Positions 1 through 8,457 of a DNA stretch of 64,000 bases are shown here, piece by piece. Made by a program: the position numbers and the translations under genes. The stretch comes from Urbifossiella sp046350095 (lineage in GTDB: Bacteria; Planctomycetota; Planctomycetia; Gemmatales; Gemmataceae), in contig JAXMBA010000002.1 of NCBI GenBank assembly GCA_046350095.1, positions 496,001-560,000 on the forward strand, written 5' to 3'. Below the pieces are notes generated by a model. The model did not search any database. It was given only the letters and a program-made list of their open reading frames with translations, and had not been told where the DNA came from. The number at the start of each line of letters is the position of its first letter. Within the stretch, counting starts at the first letter, position 1.

Positions 1-3000
1 TCGCCCTGACCGGCGACCTCGTGGCGGCCGTGACCGACCCGCTCGTCGTCACGCAGGTCGGCCCGACGACCATCGACATTACCGCGACCGTGTCCGTGCC
101 CGTGCAGGGCACGCTCGGGCTGAACTTCGTGGACGCCACCGGCCTGTCGGTCGGCATCACCAACTCGCTGCCGGTCGTCGGCGGCGTGTACAGCGTGGAC
201 CGCGTCGGCCCGGCCGTGACGAGCATCGACGACGGCGACGCCGACGACGTGGTGCCGGTGAACCAGCCGGTGACGTACACCGTGACGTTCAGTGAGGACG
301 TGCAGGACGGCACGTTCACCGCCGCGGACCTGGCCAACGCCGGCACCGCGCCGGTGACGTTCGGCGCCGTCACCGAGACGAGCCCCGGCGTGTTCGCCGT
401 GGTGGTGACGCCGACCGGCCCGGGCACGATCATCCTCCGGGTGCCGGCCGCGGCGGTCGTGCTGGACGTGCTCGGGAACGACAACCCGGCCGCGTTCGCG
501 GACGACACCACCGTCACCGTGGACGCGGTGGCCCCGACCGTCGCGTCGTTCGCCAACGACACCGCGAGCGCGCCGCCGAACGTGACCGCGCCCGGGCAGG
601 TGGTAACGTACACCGTCACGTTCTCCGAGGACGTCGACCCCGCGTCGCTGGCCGGTAAGTTCAGCAACGCCGGCACCGCGACGGCGACCGTCGGCACGCC
701 GACGCGCACCGGCTCCGGCGTGGTGACGGTGACGCTGACGCCGAGCACGACGGGCAAGCTGGTCCTCCGCGTGGCGGGCGTGACGGACGTGGCCGGGAAC
801 CCGATGGCGGCCGCGGCCGCCGACCCGGTTGCCGTCACGTCGAACCTGCCGCCGACGCCGCAGAACGACGCGTTCTCGCTGCCGGAGGACGGCGGCACGT
901 ACACGTCGCCGGCCCGCGGCGTGCTCGCCAACGACACCGACCCGAACGACGCCTCCCTGACGCTGACGGCCGACACGCCGGCGATCGCCCTGCCGACCAA
1001 GGGCACGCTCGTGCTCCGCTCCGACGGCACGTTCGACTACACGCCGAACCTCAACGCCACGGGCACGGACACGTTCCAGTACCGCGTCCGCGACCCGTTC
1101 GGCGGCACGGCCACGGCCACGGTCACGCTCACCATCACGCCGGTGAACGACCCGCCGACGTACACCGTCGCGGTGCCGAACATCACGGTGCTCGAGGACT
1201 CGGGCACGACCAGCGGCGTCACCGTGCTGCGGGACATCCTCCCCGGCCCGGCCGGCGAGACGGAGGCGATCAACCCGATCGTGGTGACGGCCTCGCCGAG
1301 CAACCTGTTCTCGGTGCAGCCGTCGATCCTGCGGGTCACGCTCCCGGGCGGCGAGCTGACCGGCGTACTCACCTTCACCCCGGCGCCGAACCAGTTCGGC
1401 ACCGCGACGATCACCGTCACGGTGTCGGACGCCGGCCCCGGCGCGGCCCCGAACGTGAACGCCACGACGCAGCAGTTCACCATCTCCATCACCCCGGTCA
1501 ACGACGCCCCGACGCTGATCCTGACCGGCAACCCGCCGGTGTCGGCGGAGGACGGCGGCCTCCAGACGGTGCCGGGGTTCGCGTCGTTCAGCCCCGGGCC
1601 GAACGAGAACGGCCTCGGCCAGACGGCGTCGTACACGGCGTCGGTGCTGGCCACGAGCGGCGGGCTGACGTTCACCTCGCCGCCGGCCATCGACGCCAAC
1701 GGGACGCTGACGTACCAGGCGGCGCCGGACGCGAGCGGCACGGCGACCGTGCGGGTGGCGCTGCGTGACTCGGGCGGCACGGCGGACGGCGGCGCCGACA
1801 CGGCCCTGTTCACGCAGCAGTTCACGATCGTGGTGCGGGCGCAGAACGACCTGCCGATCGCCAACCCCGACAGCGGCCTGGTGCCGGCCGGCGCCGGGCC
1901 GACGTTCGTCGACACGCTGACCAACGACACGCCCGACCCGGACGGCAGCGAGGTGCTGACGGTGGTGGCGGTGACGCAACCCGGCAACGGCACGGCGGCA
2001 GTGGCGCCCGGCGGCCGCGGCGTGCTGTACACCCCGGCCGCGGGCTTCGTCGGCACCGACACGTTCACGTACACGATCAACGACGGCAACGGCGGCCCGG
2101 CGACGAGCACGGTGACGGTGGTGGTGCGGCCGGTCCCGGCCGGGCAGCCGATTTTCGACGTGATCGCCACCGGCACCGGCCCCGGCGGCGGCCCGGTGGT
2201 GCGGGTGAACAGCCTCAGCACCGGGGCGTTCACCGGCACGTTCGCGGCCTACGACCCGAGCTTCCGCGGCGGCGTGAACGTGGCCGTCGGCGACGTCAAC
2301 GGCGACGGCGTGCCCGACGTGGTGGTGACGCCCGGCCCCGGCGGCGGCCCGCACGTGAAGGTGGTGGACGGGGCCAAGCTCGGCCTCGTGGACCCGGTGA
2401 CCGGCGCGATCTCGGACGCCGCCGTGCTCGCCAGCTTCTTCGCCTACTCGCCGTCGTTCACCGGCGGCGTGAAGGTGGTGGCCGCCGACATGGACGGCGA
2501 CGGCAAGGCCGACATCGTCACCGGCACGGGCGACGGCGGCGGGGCGCACGTGAAGGTGATCAGCGGCGCGGCGCTGGCGCGGCTCGGCAACCTGAGCGAC
2601 GGCCAGGTGAACCCCGGCGCCGTGATCGGCAGCTTCTTCGCCTACGACCCGAGCTTCCGGGGCGGGGTGAACGTGGCGGCCGGCGACGTGAACGGCGACG
2701 GCCGGGCCGACGTCATCACGGCCGCGGGTGCCGGCGGCGGGTCGCACGTGAAGGTGTTCAGCGGCCTGGGCGGCCCGATCCTGCAGAGCTTCTTCGCCTA
2801 CGGGGCGAGCTTCACCGGCGGTGTGAACGTCGCCGCCGGCGACGTGAACGGCGACGGGCGGGCGGACGTCATCACGGGCGCGGGCCTCGGCGGCGGCCCG
2901 CACGTCAAGGTGTTCGACTCGGGCGGCGGCCTGCTGGCGAGCTTCCTCGGCCTGACCGGCAGCGCGGCCGGCGCCGACGTGGCCTACCGCGTCACGAACG

Positions 3001-3137
3001 ACGCGACGCCGCTCGTGGTGGTCGGCGGCCAGAGCGGCGGCTCGCAGGTGCGAACGTTCGCCGCGCCGAACTTCGAGCTGTACAGCGAGTTCGACGCCTA
3101 CGAGCCGACGTTCCTCGGCGGCGTCGAGGTGGGCTAG
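1..3137 (+). CDS. Large secreted adhesin-like protein, cadherin/Ig-like repeats plus FG-GAP repeats (5' partial)
   Basis: The reading frame is open at the window edge, so the true start lies upstream; the first in-frame GTG is at 21. More than 1,038 residues are visible. The N-terminal part has two Ig-like domains marked by the recurring phrase VTYTVTFSEDV. It continues with cadherin/tandem-95 type modules (NDPPTYTV, VNDAPTL, GVLANDTDPND). From about residue 710 to the end lie FG-GAP/VCBS-like repeats with acidic GDVNGDG calcium-binding loops and the phrase GGGPHVKV. Such proteins are normally exported and act at the cell surface in adhesion or matrix. No enzyme motif is seen. The C-terminal module resembles that of the protein at 22093-24642. 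The stop overlaps the next start (TAGTG). The family call is firm, the exact role is not. Confidence 0.8.
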   Translation, partial: ALTGDLVAAVTDPLVVTQVGPTTIDITATVSVPVQGTLGLNFVDATGLSVGITNSLPVVGGVYSVDRVGPAVTSIDDGDADDVVPVNQPVTYTVTFSEDVQDGTFTAADLANAGTAPVTFGAVTETSPGVFAVVVTPTGPGTIILRVPAAAVVLDVLGNDNPAAFADDTTVTVDAVAPTVASFANDTASAPPNVTAPGQVVTYTVTFSEDVDPASLAGKFSNAGTATATVGTPTRTGSGVVTVTLTPSTTGKLVLRVAGVTDVAGNPMAAAAADPVAVTSNLPPTPQNDAFSLPEDGGTYTSPARGVLANDTDPNDASLTLTADTPAIALPTKGTLVLRSDGTFDYTPNLNATGTDTFQYRVRDPFGGTATATVTLTITPVNDPPTYTVAVPNITVLEDSGTTSGVTVLRDILPGPAGETEAINPIVVTASPSNLFSVQPSILRVTLPGGELTGVLTFTPAPNQFGTATITVTVSDAGPGAAPNVNATTQQFTISITPVNDAPTLILTGNPPVSAEDGGLQTVPGFASFSPGPNENGLGQTASYTASVLATSGGLTFTSPPAIDANGTLTYQAAPDASGTATVRVALRDSGGTADGGADTALFTQQFTIVVRAQNDLPIANPDSGLVPAGAGPTFVDTLTNDTPDPDGSEVLTVVAVTQPGNGTAAVAPGGRGVLYTPAAGFVGTDTFTYTINDGNGGPATSTVTVVVRPVPAGQPIFDVIATGTGPGGGPVVRVNSLSTGAFTGTFAAYDPSFRGGVNVAVGDVNGDGVPDVVVTPGPGGGPHVKVVDGAKLGLVDPVTGAISDAAVLASFFAYSPSFTGGVKVVAADMDGDGKADIVTGTGDGGGAHVKVISGAALARLGNLSDGQVNPGAVIGSFFAYDPSFRGGVNVAAGDVNGDGRADVITAAGAGGGSHVKVFSGLGGPILQSFFAYGASFTGGVNVAAGDVNGDGRADVITGAGLGGGPHVKVFDSGGGLLASFLGLTGSAAGADVAYRVTNDATPLVVVGGQSGGSQVRTFAAPNFELYSEFDAYEPTFLGGVEVG

Positions 3138-3691
3138 TGGTTTTCCTGTCGCGGATCTACACGAAGTCGGGCGACGCCGGCGACACCGGCCTCGGCGACG
3201 GCACGCGGGTGCCGAAGGATCACCCGCGCGTCGCGGCCTACGGCGAGGTGGACGAGCTGAACGCCCTCCTCGGGCTCGCCGTGCTGCACGCCCCGGCCGA
3301 CGCCGAGTTCCTGCGGTCGGTCCAGAACGACCTGTTCGACGTGGGCGCCGACCTGTGCGTGCCGGGCACCGACCCGGCGGCGCTGCGCGTGACCGCGGCC
3401 CAGGCCGAGCGGCTGGAGCGCGCCATCGACGCCGTCAACGAGCGGCTGCAACCGCTGCGGAGCTTCGTGCTGCCGGGCGGCAGCGCCGCGGCGGCGTGGC
3501 TCCACCTGGCGCGGACGGTGTGCCGCCGCGCCGAGCGCGCCGTGGTGGCCCTGGCGCACACGGAGCAGGTGAATCCGCAGGCGGTGATCTACCTCAACCG
3601 GCTGTCGGACCTGCTGTTCGTGCTGGCGCGGGCCGCGAACGCCGACGGCACCGCCGACGTGCTGTGGGTGCCGGGGGCGAATCGGGCCTGA
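3137..3691 (+). CDS. pduO: Cob(I)yrinic acid a,c-diamide adenosyltransferase, PduO type
   Basis: This 184-residue protein transfers the adenosyl group of ATP to cob(I)alamin to make adenosylcobalamin, in the cytoplasm. The PduO signature is clear: an N-terminal YTKSGDAGDTGLGDGTRV nucleotide loop, then AAYGEVDELNALLG, and a C-terminal block RRAERAVV...NRLSDLLFVLAR. The length matches the family. The GTG start is placed at 3137 because it overlaps the upstream stop by one base and the conserved N-terminus begins directly after it. A cobalamin riboswitch lies about 1.1 kb downstream but controls a different gene. The alternative families CobA and EutT do not fit these motifs. Confidence 0.93.
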   Translation: MVFLSRIYTKSGDAGDTGLGDGTRVPKDHPRVAAYGEVDELNALLGLAVLHAPADAEFLRSVQNDLFDVGADLCVPGTDPAALRVTAAQAERLERAIDAVNERLQPLRSFVLPGGSAAAAWLHLARTVCRRAERAVVALAHTEQVNPQAVIYLNRLSDLLFVLARAANADGTADVLWVPGANRA

Positions 3692-3703
3692 GCGTGCCGC
3701 CGG

Positions 3704-4240
3704 TCACTTCAGCGCCTTCAGCCACGCCTCGAACGCCGGGTACTGCCTGTCCACGACCGCCTTCGGGCCGCTGAGCCGGACGTGCGTCGCCTCGTCCGCC
3801 TCGGCGATCACCGCCCACACCACGCGGTAGTCCGGCCGCTCCTCGGTCTTCGAGGTCTTGTCGAACGGCCGCTCCTTGTACCGCCACGTCCCGGTCACGT
3901 CCAGCAGCCGCACCGCCGCCCCCTTCACCTCCAGCTTCGACTCCTTCACCACCGGCTCGCCGTCGAACGACGCCTTCCACCCCGGGAACACCTTTTCGGC
4001 CTTCGGGTTGCTGTCCGGCATCACGATGACCTCGCCGGGCGGGTTCTCCTTCTCGCCGGGGAGCTGGAACTGGTACGACCGCAGCGTGTACTTCGGCTTC
4101 TCGCTCACCCACCCGGCCGGGGCCGGCGCCGACAGCTTGTTCAGCTTGATCGTCACCGCTTTCGGCTGGCCGACAGCCGTGGGGTCGGCGGCGAGCACGG
4201 CGCACACGGACAGGGCGAACAGCACGAACGCGGGGCGCAT
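3704..4240 (-). CDS. Secreted hypothetical protein
   Basis: This encodes 178 residues from the ATG at 4240; a longer frame to 4273 exists. The chosen ATG follows a GGAG and begins directly with a signal peptide (MRPAFVLFALSVCAVLA followed by ADP), so export is likely. The mature part is rich in Lys, Trp and Pro and has no catalytic motif I recognise. It is convergent with pduO, with only 12 bases between the two stops. Function unknown. Confidence 0.75.
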   Translation of the reverse strand: MRPAFVLFALSVCAVLAADPTAVGQPKAVTIKLNKLSAPAPAGWVSEKPKYTLRSYQFQLPGEKENPPGEVIVMPDSNPKAEKVFPGWKASFDGEPVVKESKLEVKGAAVRLLDVTGTWRYKERPFDKTSKTEERPDYRVVWAVIAEADEATHVRLSGPKAVVDRQYPAFEAWLKALK

Positions 4241-4343
4241 GGGGAGGCTCCGGGGGGGCAGGAACGGCGGCACCGTTCCGACGCATCTTGCCGATCCGGG
4301 GTTCCGACGGAAAGCCTGGCCCGCGAGGAATTCGCCCCGGGCG

Positions 4344-4646
4344 TCAGGGCACGACGCGTTCGGCGGGGTGGACGCCGGCCGGCGGCCGGGAGCGCGGGTC
4401 GCGGTACTGGTTGCGGCGGCTCTGCGTCGCGGGCGGCGGCAGCACCTCGTCCGGCGCGAACACGCGGGTGTCCGCGGGCGGCTCCTCCTCGGCGCGGGGC
4501 CGGGCGGGCGAGAACGAGGGCGGCGGGGACTGGAGGTACGGCGAGTTCGACGTGGAGCTGGTGATCGCCTCGTGGACCTCGGCCCAGGCGAGCTTCACCA
4601 CCACCACGAACACCACGACGCAGCCGACGGGGAGCACGACTCTCAC
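4344..4646 (-). CDS. Small membrane-anchored protein of unknown function
   Basis: This 100-residue frame starts at a GTG at 4646 preceded by GGAGGCGTCGCC, a strong ribosome binding site at good spacing. The N-terminus is one hydrophobic helix (VVLPVGCVVVFVVVVKLAWA). After it comes a low-complexity Pro/Arg/Glu-rich tail with no known domain. The topology suggests a single-pass inner-membrane protein with a disordered tail. It lies inside a much longer unrelated open frame and is easy to miss. It diverges from the riboswitch-controlled gene. The family is not recognised. Confidence 0.6.
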   Translation of the reverse strand: MRVVLPVGCVVVFVVVVKLAWAEVHEAITSSTSNSPYLQSPPPSFSPARPRAEEEPPADTRVFAPDEVLPPPATQSRRNQYRDPRSRPPAGVHPAERVVP

Positions 4647-4777
4647 GGCGACGCCTCCGGCCGGGGTGGTGCCGCAACCGTGGCACGCCGCGGGGCCGGT
4701 GGCAACCGCCGGCGGCGCATTTTCGGCCCGGGTCGCGGGCGCTTCGTCCCGGGCAGGAACCGGCCCGCCGCGGTCGG

Positions 4778-4805
4778 TTGCCGGCCCCGCGGCCCGGCGT
4801 ATCAT
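4778..4805 (+). promoter_or_regulatory. Predicted sigma-70 promoter for the riboswitch transcript
   Basis: A -35 box TTGCCG (4778-4783), a 16-base spacer and a -10 box TATCAT (4800-4805) are seen. The predicted start near 4812 coincides with the 5' edge of the cobalamin aptamer, which supports the call. Confidence 0.5.
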
Positions 4806-4811
4806 GCTGCT

Positions 4812-4995
4812 CACGCGACTGGTTCCCGTCGTGCGCCTTCCGGCGCGCGGCGGGACGAAGAGGGAAGCCGGTGAGAATCCGGCGCGGGGCCGCCGCTGTG
4901 ATCGGCGAGGCCTGACCCAGCACCCACTGCCGCCGCGAGGCGTCGGGAAGGGGGGTCGGGCCGTCGGAGCCGAGAGCCAGAAGACCTGCCCGTCG
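4812..4995 (+). promoter_or_regulatory. Cobalamin (B12) riboswitch
   Basis: All hallmark segments of the AdoCbl-class aptamer occur in order. These are GAAGAGGGAAGCCGGTG, then GAATCCGGCGCGG, GCCGCTGTGATCGG, an ACTGCC segment, GGGAAGG, CGGAGCCGAGAGCCAG, and the B12 box AGCCAGAAGACCTGCC at 4975-4990. The next gene on the same strand is the DUF1559 gene at 5130, about 135 bases on. The space between holds a compact hairpin that may be part of the expression platform. By family knowledge, cobalamin binding usually represses. The aptamer call is firm, the direction of regulation is inferred. Confidence 0.93.
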
Positions 4996-5050
4996 TGTCC
5001 ATCGCCGTGATGCCCCGGCACCGGGCGTCCGCGCGGGCACGGCTTCCTTA

Positions 5051-5067
5051 CGCACCCGTCGGGTGCG
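5051..5067 (+). terminator. Hairpin between riboswitch and gene, possible expression platform
   Basis: CGCACCC, a GTC loop and GGGTGCG form a perfect 7-bp stem downstream of the B12 box and about 60 bases upstream of the start codon. No U-tract follows, so it is at best an atypical terminator or an anti-structure. Confidence 0.35.
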
Positions 5068-5129
5068 CCGCCCCGCACGCACGCCCACCCGTAGGCCACG
5101 GCCACTGCCCGACCCGGCAGGAGGTTCCC

Positions 5130-5930
5130 GTGCGTCGTTCCGCGTTCACGCTGATCGAACTGCTGGTGGTGATCGCCATCATCGCCATCCTCATCGGCCT
5201 GCTGCTCCCCGCGGTGCAGAAGGTCCGAGAGGCCGCCGCCCGCGCCAGGGGGCAGAATAACCTGAAGCAGCTCAGCCTCGCCGCCCACAGCTACGAGTCG
5301 GCGTTCCAGAAGCTGCCGGCGTACAGCGAGGCCGTCACCAGCTGGGCGCCGCCCGCGCCGTACGTCACGAAGTACTGGTTCGGCCTGGAGACGATGAACA
5401 CCAGCACCTTCACCAGCACCTACGACCCGACGCAGGGCGTGCTGACGAACCACTACGAGAACGCCACCGCGGTGAACGTGTGCCCGAAGTTCGACGCCTA
5501 CCCGGTCACGAAGGTGTACACCGGGCTGACCTCGGGGTACGCCTACAACCGCCACGTCTGCAACGAGCCGGCGTGGCCGAACCCGGTGACCGGGCGGCGC
5601 ATCACCGACTTCCAGGCCACGTCGGCGACCTTCCTTTTCGCGGAGGTGGTGCAGTTGCAGAGCAGCGGCAAGTTGCAGGAGCCGTTCGGCGGCTACTTCG
5701 GCTCGCCGTTCGAGCCGGGCAAGGCGATCAGCTCGGCGGCGGTTACGGCGAGCCAGTTCCGCTTCTCGGGCGTGTGCAACGTGTCGTTCGTGGACGGGCA
5801 CGTCGAGACGCGGCGGCCGGTGGACGTGCCGAGCGTGGCGCCGTTCCCGCAGGCAACGTGGGACGCGAAAAAGGTGGAGTTCGCGCTCGGCTTCCTGGCC
5901 GACACGACGACGCCGTACACGGGGCGCTGA
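5130..5930 (+). CDS. DUF1559 pseudopilin-like protein under B12 riboswitch control
   Basis: This encodes 266 residues. The GTG at 5130 follows the ribosome binding site GGCAGGAGGTTCCC. The N-terminus is a type IV prepilin-like segment (AFTLIELLVVIAIIAILIG), then PAVQKVREAAARA and NNLKQLSLAAHSYE, the classic DUF1559 start. The protein is probably inserted and processed like a pseudopilin and lies at the cell envelope. The C-terminus keeps the family's DG pair (FVDGHVETRR), but the His of the usual H-x9-DG motif is replaced by Phe. Planctomycetes carry many such genes, mostly of unknown role. Control by a cobalamin riboswitch suggests a link to corrinoid uptake or B12-dependent physiology; that link is inference. 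Confidence 0.88.
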   Translation: MRRSAFTLIELLVVIAIIAILIGLLLPAVQKVREAAARARGQNNLKQLSLAAHSYESAFQKLPAYSEAVTSWAPPAPYVTKYWFGLETMNTSTFTSTYDPTQGVLTNHYENATAVNVCPKFDAYPVTKVYTGLTSGYAYNRHVCNEPAWPNPVTGRRITDFQATSATFLFAEVVQLQSSGKLQEPFGGYFGSPFEPGKAISSAAVTASQFRFSGVCNVSFVDGHVETRRPVDVPSVAPFPQATWDAKKVEFALGFLADTTTPYTGR

Positions 5931-5957
5931 CCCGCACGACGTGCCTGTCGGCGTCAT

Positions 5958-5994
5958 GCGTCGGGTGACGCGCCAGCAGCGCGGCACCCGACGC
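5958..5994. terminator. Bidirectional terminator-like hairpin
   Basis: Arms 5958-5973 and 5979-5994 pair over 16 bp with one mismatch and a 5-base loop, exactly between two converging genes. No long U-tract is present, as is common in this GC-rich DNA. Confidence 0.5.
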
Positions 5995-5996
5995 TG

Positions 5997-6299
5997 TCAC
6001 GGCCGGGCCATCTCGCCCACGAGTTGCTCACGCAGCCGGGACCTCGCGGCATCGTCCACACCGGCCCAAACCGCACGGAAGTGTTCGAGGAACCGGGCGA
6101 CCGCTTCCTGCTGGTCCGTCGGCTCGGCGGTCGTGAGATCACGGACGTTGACCACCGGCCCCACGGGCGTGAGTTCGACCTCCGGCAGCGGTGGCTCGTG
6201 CCCGTGAATCTGCTCGTCCTCGCGACGGAACACGTAGCCGGGGCCGACGATCACCTCGCCGGTGGCGGAAGGGCGTGGCAGGATTCGCTTGCTCTTCAT
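5997..6299 (-). CDS. Small hypothetical protein, coupled to the gene at 6296-6784
   Basis: This 100-residue protein starts at the ATG at 6299, which overlaps the upstream stop as ATGA, so translational coupling is likely. The N-terminus is basic (MKSKRILPRPS). A DNVR-type middle (VGPVVNVRDLTT) and an acidic helical C-terminus follow (FLEHFRAVWAGVDDAARSRL). It has no membrane segment or known catalytic motif. A 114-residue frame from 6341 exists, but the coupled start is preferred. Function unknown; the coupling suggests that it works with its neighbour. Confidence 0.6.
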   Translation of the reverse strand: MKSKRILPRPSATGEVIVGPGYVFRREDEQIHGHEPPLPEVELTPVGPVVNVRDLTTAEPTDQQEAVARFLEHFRAVWAGVDDAARSRLREQLVGEMARP

Positions 6300-6784
6300 G
6301 GCCTGACCACCCAAAAGTAATCGACCGCGCCGAACACCCACCCCGATTCATCGGGGCTCCAGGGGGTTCCCTCCGACTCGTCGGTCGCGTCGCTGTCCGT
6401 CGGACGAAAGAAGATCGTGACCGCGTAGAGCCCGGGACCGGGCAGCCGGATGAACGGCACCCGGAACGCCTCGACCCAATCGACTTCGCGGTCGTCGGGT
6501 AGGTTGATCGGCCGGCCACCGTCGGACACCGACGCCACCTGCTCCCAGGCATCGGGCCGGTGTTCGTAATGGGCCTGGATCAAGAACTGCGTCGTCCCCG
6601 CGCTCCGAGAGGTGAGCCGGAGGTACAGCGCGACGTTCCGCCGTTCCGACGGGAACTCCGTATCCTCGGGCACCTCGTACCTGAGCGACACACCGAGCAG
6701 GTCGGCTTCCGGCGGGGCGACCCCGTAGGTCCGAACCGTCTTGGCAACGACCCACTGAAAAACGGTGATCGCTTGCTGACTCAT
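6296..6784 (-). CDS. Hypothetical protein, predicted beta-rich
   Basis: This encodes 162 residues from the ATG at 6784; a GTG at 6793 would add three. Alternating hydrophobic strands (NVALYLRLTSRS, TQFLIQAHYEH, GLYAVTIFFRPT) suggest a soluble beta-sandwich. The pattern recalls proteins that describe binary features such as DUF6941-like folds, but I cannot assign it. No signal peptide is seen. A TATGAT box on this strand at 6809-6814 could be its -10 element. It is first in a two-gene unit with 5997-6299. Confidence 0.6.
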   Translation of the reverse strand: MSQQAITVFQWVVAKTVRTYGVAPPEADLLGVSLRYEVPEDTEFPSERRNVALYLRLTSRSAGTTQFLIQAHYEHRPDAWEQVASVSDGGRPINLPDDREVDWVEAFRVPFIRLPGPGLYAVTIFFRPTDSDATDESEGTPWSPDESGWVFGAVDYFWVVRP

Positions 6785-6920
6785 GCGCGTCACCGGCTCG
6801 ACACCGCCATCATACCCGGCTCGTGGCGACCGCGAAAGGGGGGACGCGGGTAGCAGCCAGCAGAAACGAACGCGGGCGGCTCTCGCCGCCCGCTTGGCAC
6901 GTCGTCTGCCTACTGAACGA

Positions 6921-7937
6921 CTACTCCAGCAGCAGGTTCGGCTCCCAGCCGACGCGCTCGGCGCTCGACCGCAGCTTCTCCAGCGCCCGGTTCTGGATCT
7001 GGCGGACGCGCTCCTTGCTGATGCGGAGCAGGTGGCCGATCTGGCGGAGGCTGTGCGTGCCGTTGCCGGTCAGGCCGAACCGCAGGTCCAGCACCTTCCG
7101 CTCGCGAGGCCGCAGGTTCTCCATCAGGAATCCCAGCGCCTCCTGCCGCTCGTTGTTCTCCTGCATCACCAGCGTGCCCGTGTCCGGCATCGCCTCGGTG
7201 AGCTTGAAGTCGCTGTCGTCGTCGAGGACGGCGTTCAGGCTGACCGGGGTGCGGGTGGCGGTCTGGAGGTGCGTGAGGTGTTCGAGCGAGCTGCCGGTGC
7301 GGCTGGCCAGCTCCTGCGGGCTCGGGAGGTGCTTGCCGCCGTGGGCCAGCGCCTCGCTCTCCTGCTGCAGGAGGCCGAGTTCCTGGAGGTGGTGCGGGCT
7401 CAGGCTCACCAGGTGGCTCTGGCGGGCTACGGCGATCTGGAGCGTCTGGCGGATCCACCACGTGGCGTAGGTGGCGAGGCGGGTGCCGTGGCTCACGTCG
7501 AACCGGTCGATGGCCTGCATCAGCCCGCAGACGGCCTCCTGGAGGAGGTCACTGTACGCCAGGCTGTGGTGGCGGAAGCGCTTGGCGACGTGGGCGGCGA
7601 GGCGGATGTTGGCGCTGGCGAGGCGGTGCTTGAAGTGGACGTACCGGTCACGGAGGCGCTTCACGGCGACCACGTCGTCGCAGCGGGCGTCGGTGCAGTG
7701 CTCGCGGATGAACTGGGCCATCGGCCAGGGTTCGAGCGGCGGGCGGCTGGCCCGCAGCTCGGCCGGGAAGTGGCGGACCAGGACGCGCACCAGCTCGCTC
7801 TTGCAGTCCCAGAAGCTGGTCAGCAGCTCGCGCTCCTCTTCGGGCGTGAGCAGGTCCGAAGAGAAGGTCGTGACGCTGGTGTCGGGGGCCTTGGCCGATT
7901 GTCCGGAACGGGTACGCCGTGTGGCGGCAGTCTTCAT
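6921..7937 (-). CDS. RNA polymerase sigma-70 family factor (RpoD/RpoS-like, group 2 type)
   Basis: This encodes 338 residues from the ATG at 7937; a GTG at 7991 would add 18. Region 2 spans about 103-172 (ANIRLAAHVAKRF, YSDLLQEAVCGLMQAIDRFD, TYATWWIRQTLQ). Region 3 spans about 173-255. Region 4 spans about 268-325 with the helix-turn-helix RQIGHLLRISKERVRQIQNRALEKLR. The short N-terminus lacks a full RpoD region 1.1, so this looks like an alternative rather than the primary sigma. It sits alone, with a good promoter about 300 bases upstream and hence a long leader. Confidence 0.88.
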   Translation of the reverse strand: MKTAATRRTRSGQSAKAPDTSVTTFSSDLLTPEEERELLTSFWDCKSELVRVLVRHFPAELRASRPPLEPWPMAQFIREHCTDARCDDVVAVKRLRDRYVHFKHRLASANIRLAAHVAKRFRHHSLAYSDLLQEAVCGLMQAIDRFDVSHGTRLATYATWWIRQTLQIAVARQSHLVSLSPHHLQELGLLQQESEALAHGGKHLPSPQELASRTGSSLEHLTHLQTATRTPVSLNAVLDDDSDFKLTEAMPDTGTLVMQENNERQEALGFLMENLRPRERKVLDLRFGLTGNGTHSLRQIGHLLRISKERVRQIQNRALEKLRSSAERVGWEPNLLLE

Positions 7938-8238
7938 GGCGGCCTCTGGCCTTCCTGCGGTATGAGGTTCGTGGGCTGTCTCGGGTGCCACCGAACTCCC
8001 TCTATCGGCTCTCGGCCGGGTACGGCATCAGGGGGCACGGCTTGCCCGGGTCCGCCCACAATAAGGGGTCGTGACCACGCGGGCAAAAAAAATCGGCGGC
8101 TCGACCGAGAGTCGTCGACCGTTCGGCGGGCGCGGGCGAAAGACGCGCGATCCGTCGGGCGGGACAGCTCCAGCCGAGCCGTCGGGCCGGCTCGTCCGCT
8201 GCGCTCGCAATCGGGGTGGCAACCCCACGTAGCACGGG

Positions 8239-8267
8239 ATTCTAGCCGTCGAGTCTTGACGGTTCAA
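8239..8267 (-). promoter_or_regulatory. Predicted sigma-70 promoter for the sigma-factor gene
   Basis: Read on the minus strand, TTGAAC (8267-8262), a 17-base spacer and TAGAAT (8244-8239) match the sigma-70 consensus well. Transcription would start near 8232. Confidence 0.5.
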
Positions 8268-8448
8268 GAAAACTGTTCCCGAAATCGACACTTTTTCCGG
8301 AACTGACCTTTTTCCCGCCCCGGGCGTGAATCATTCCCGGCCGCAACTCGAAAATTCGGCAAGGTTTTTGTCCGGCTTGCCGGGGCTGCCCCGTTCCCGC
8401 AGGGTAGGCAAACTTCTCCGCCGACCGGCCTCCCGCCCCCGCCCGGAG

Positions 8449-8457
8449 TGGTATACC
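8449..8457 (+). promoter_or_regulatory. Possible extended -10 for the REC-GGDEF gene
   Basis: TGG followed by TATACC forms an extended -10 about 65 bases upstream of the start codon. No good -35 is visible. Confidence 0.3.

Noticed and set aside
8002..8235. A 77-codon minus-strand frame in the 583-base intergenic region
   Set aside because: It has no ribosome binding site, no hydrophobic or domain pattern, and crosses the predicted sigma-factor leader.
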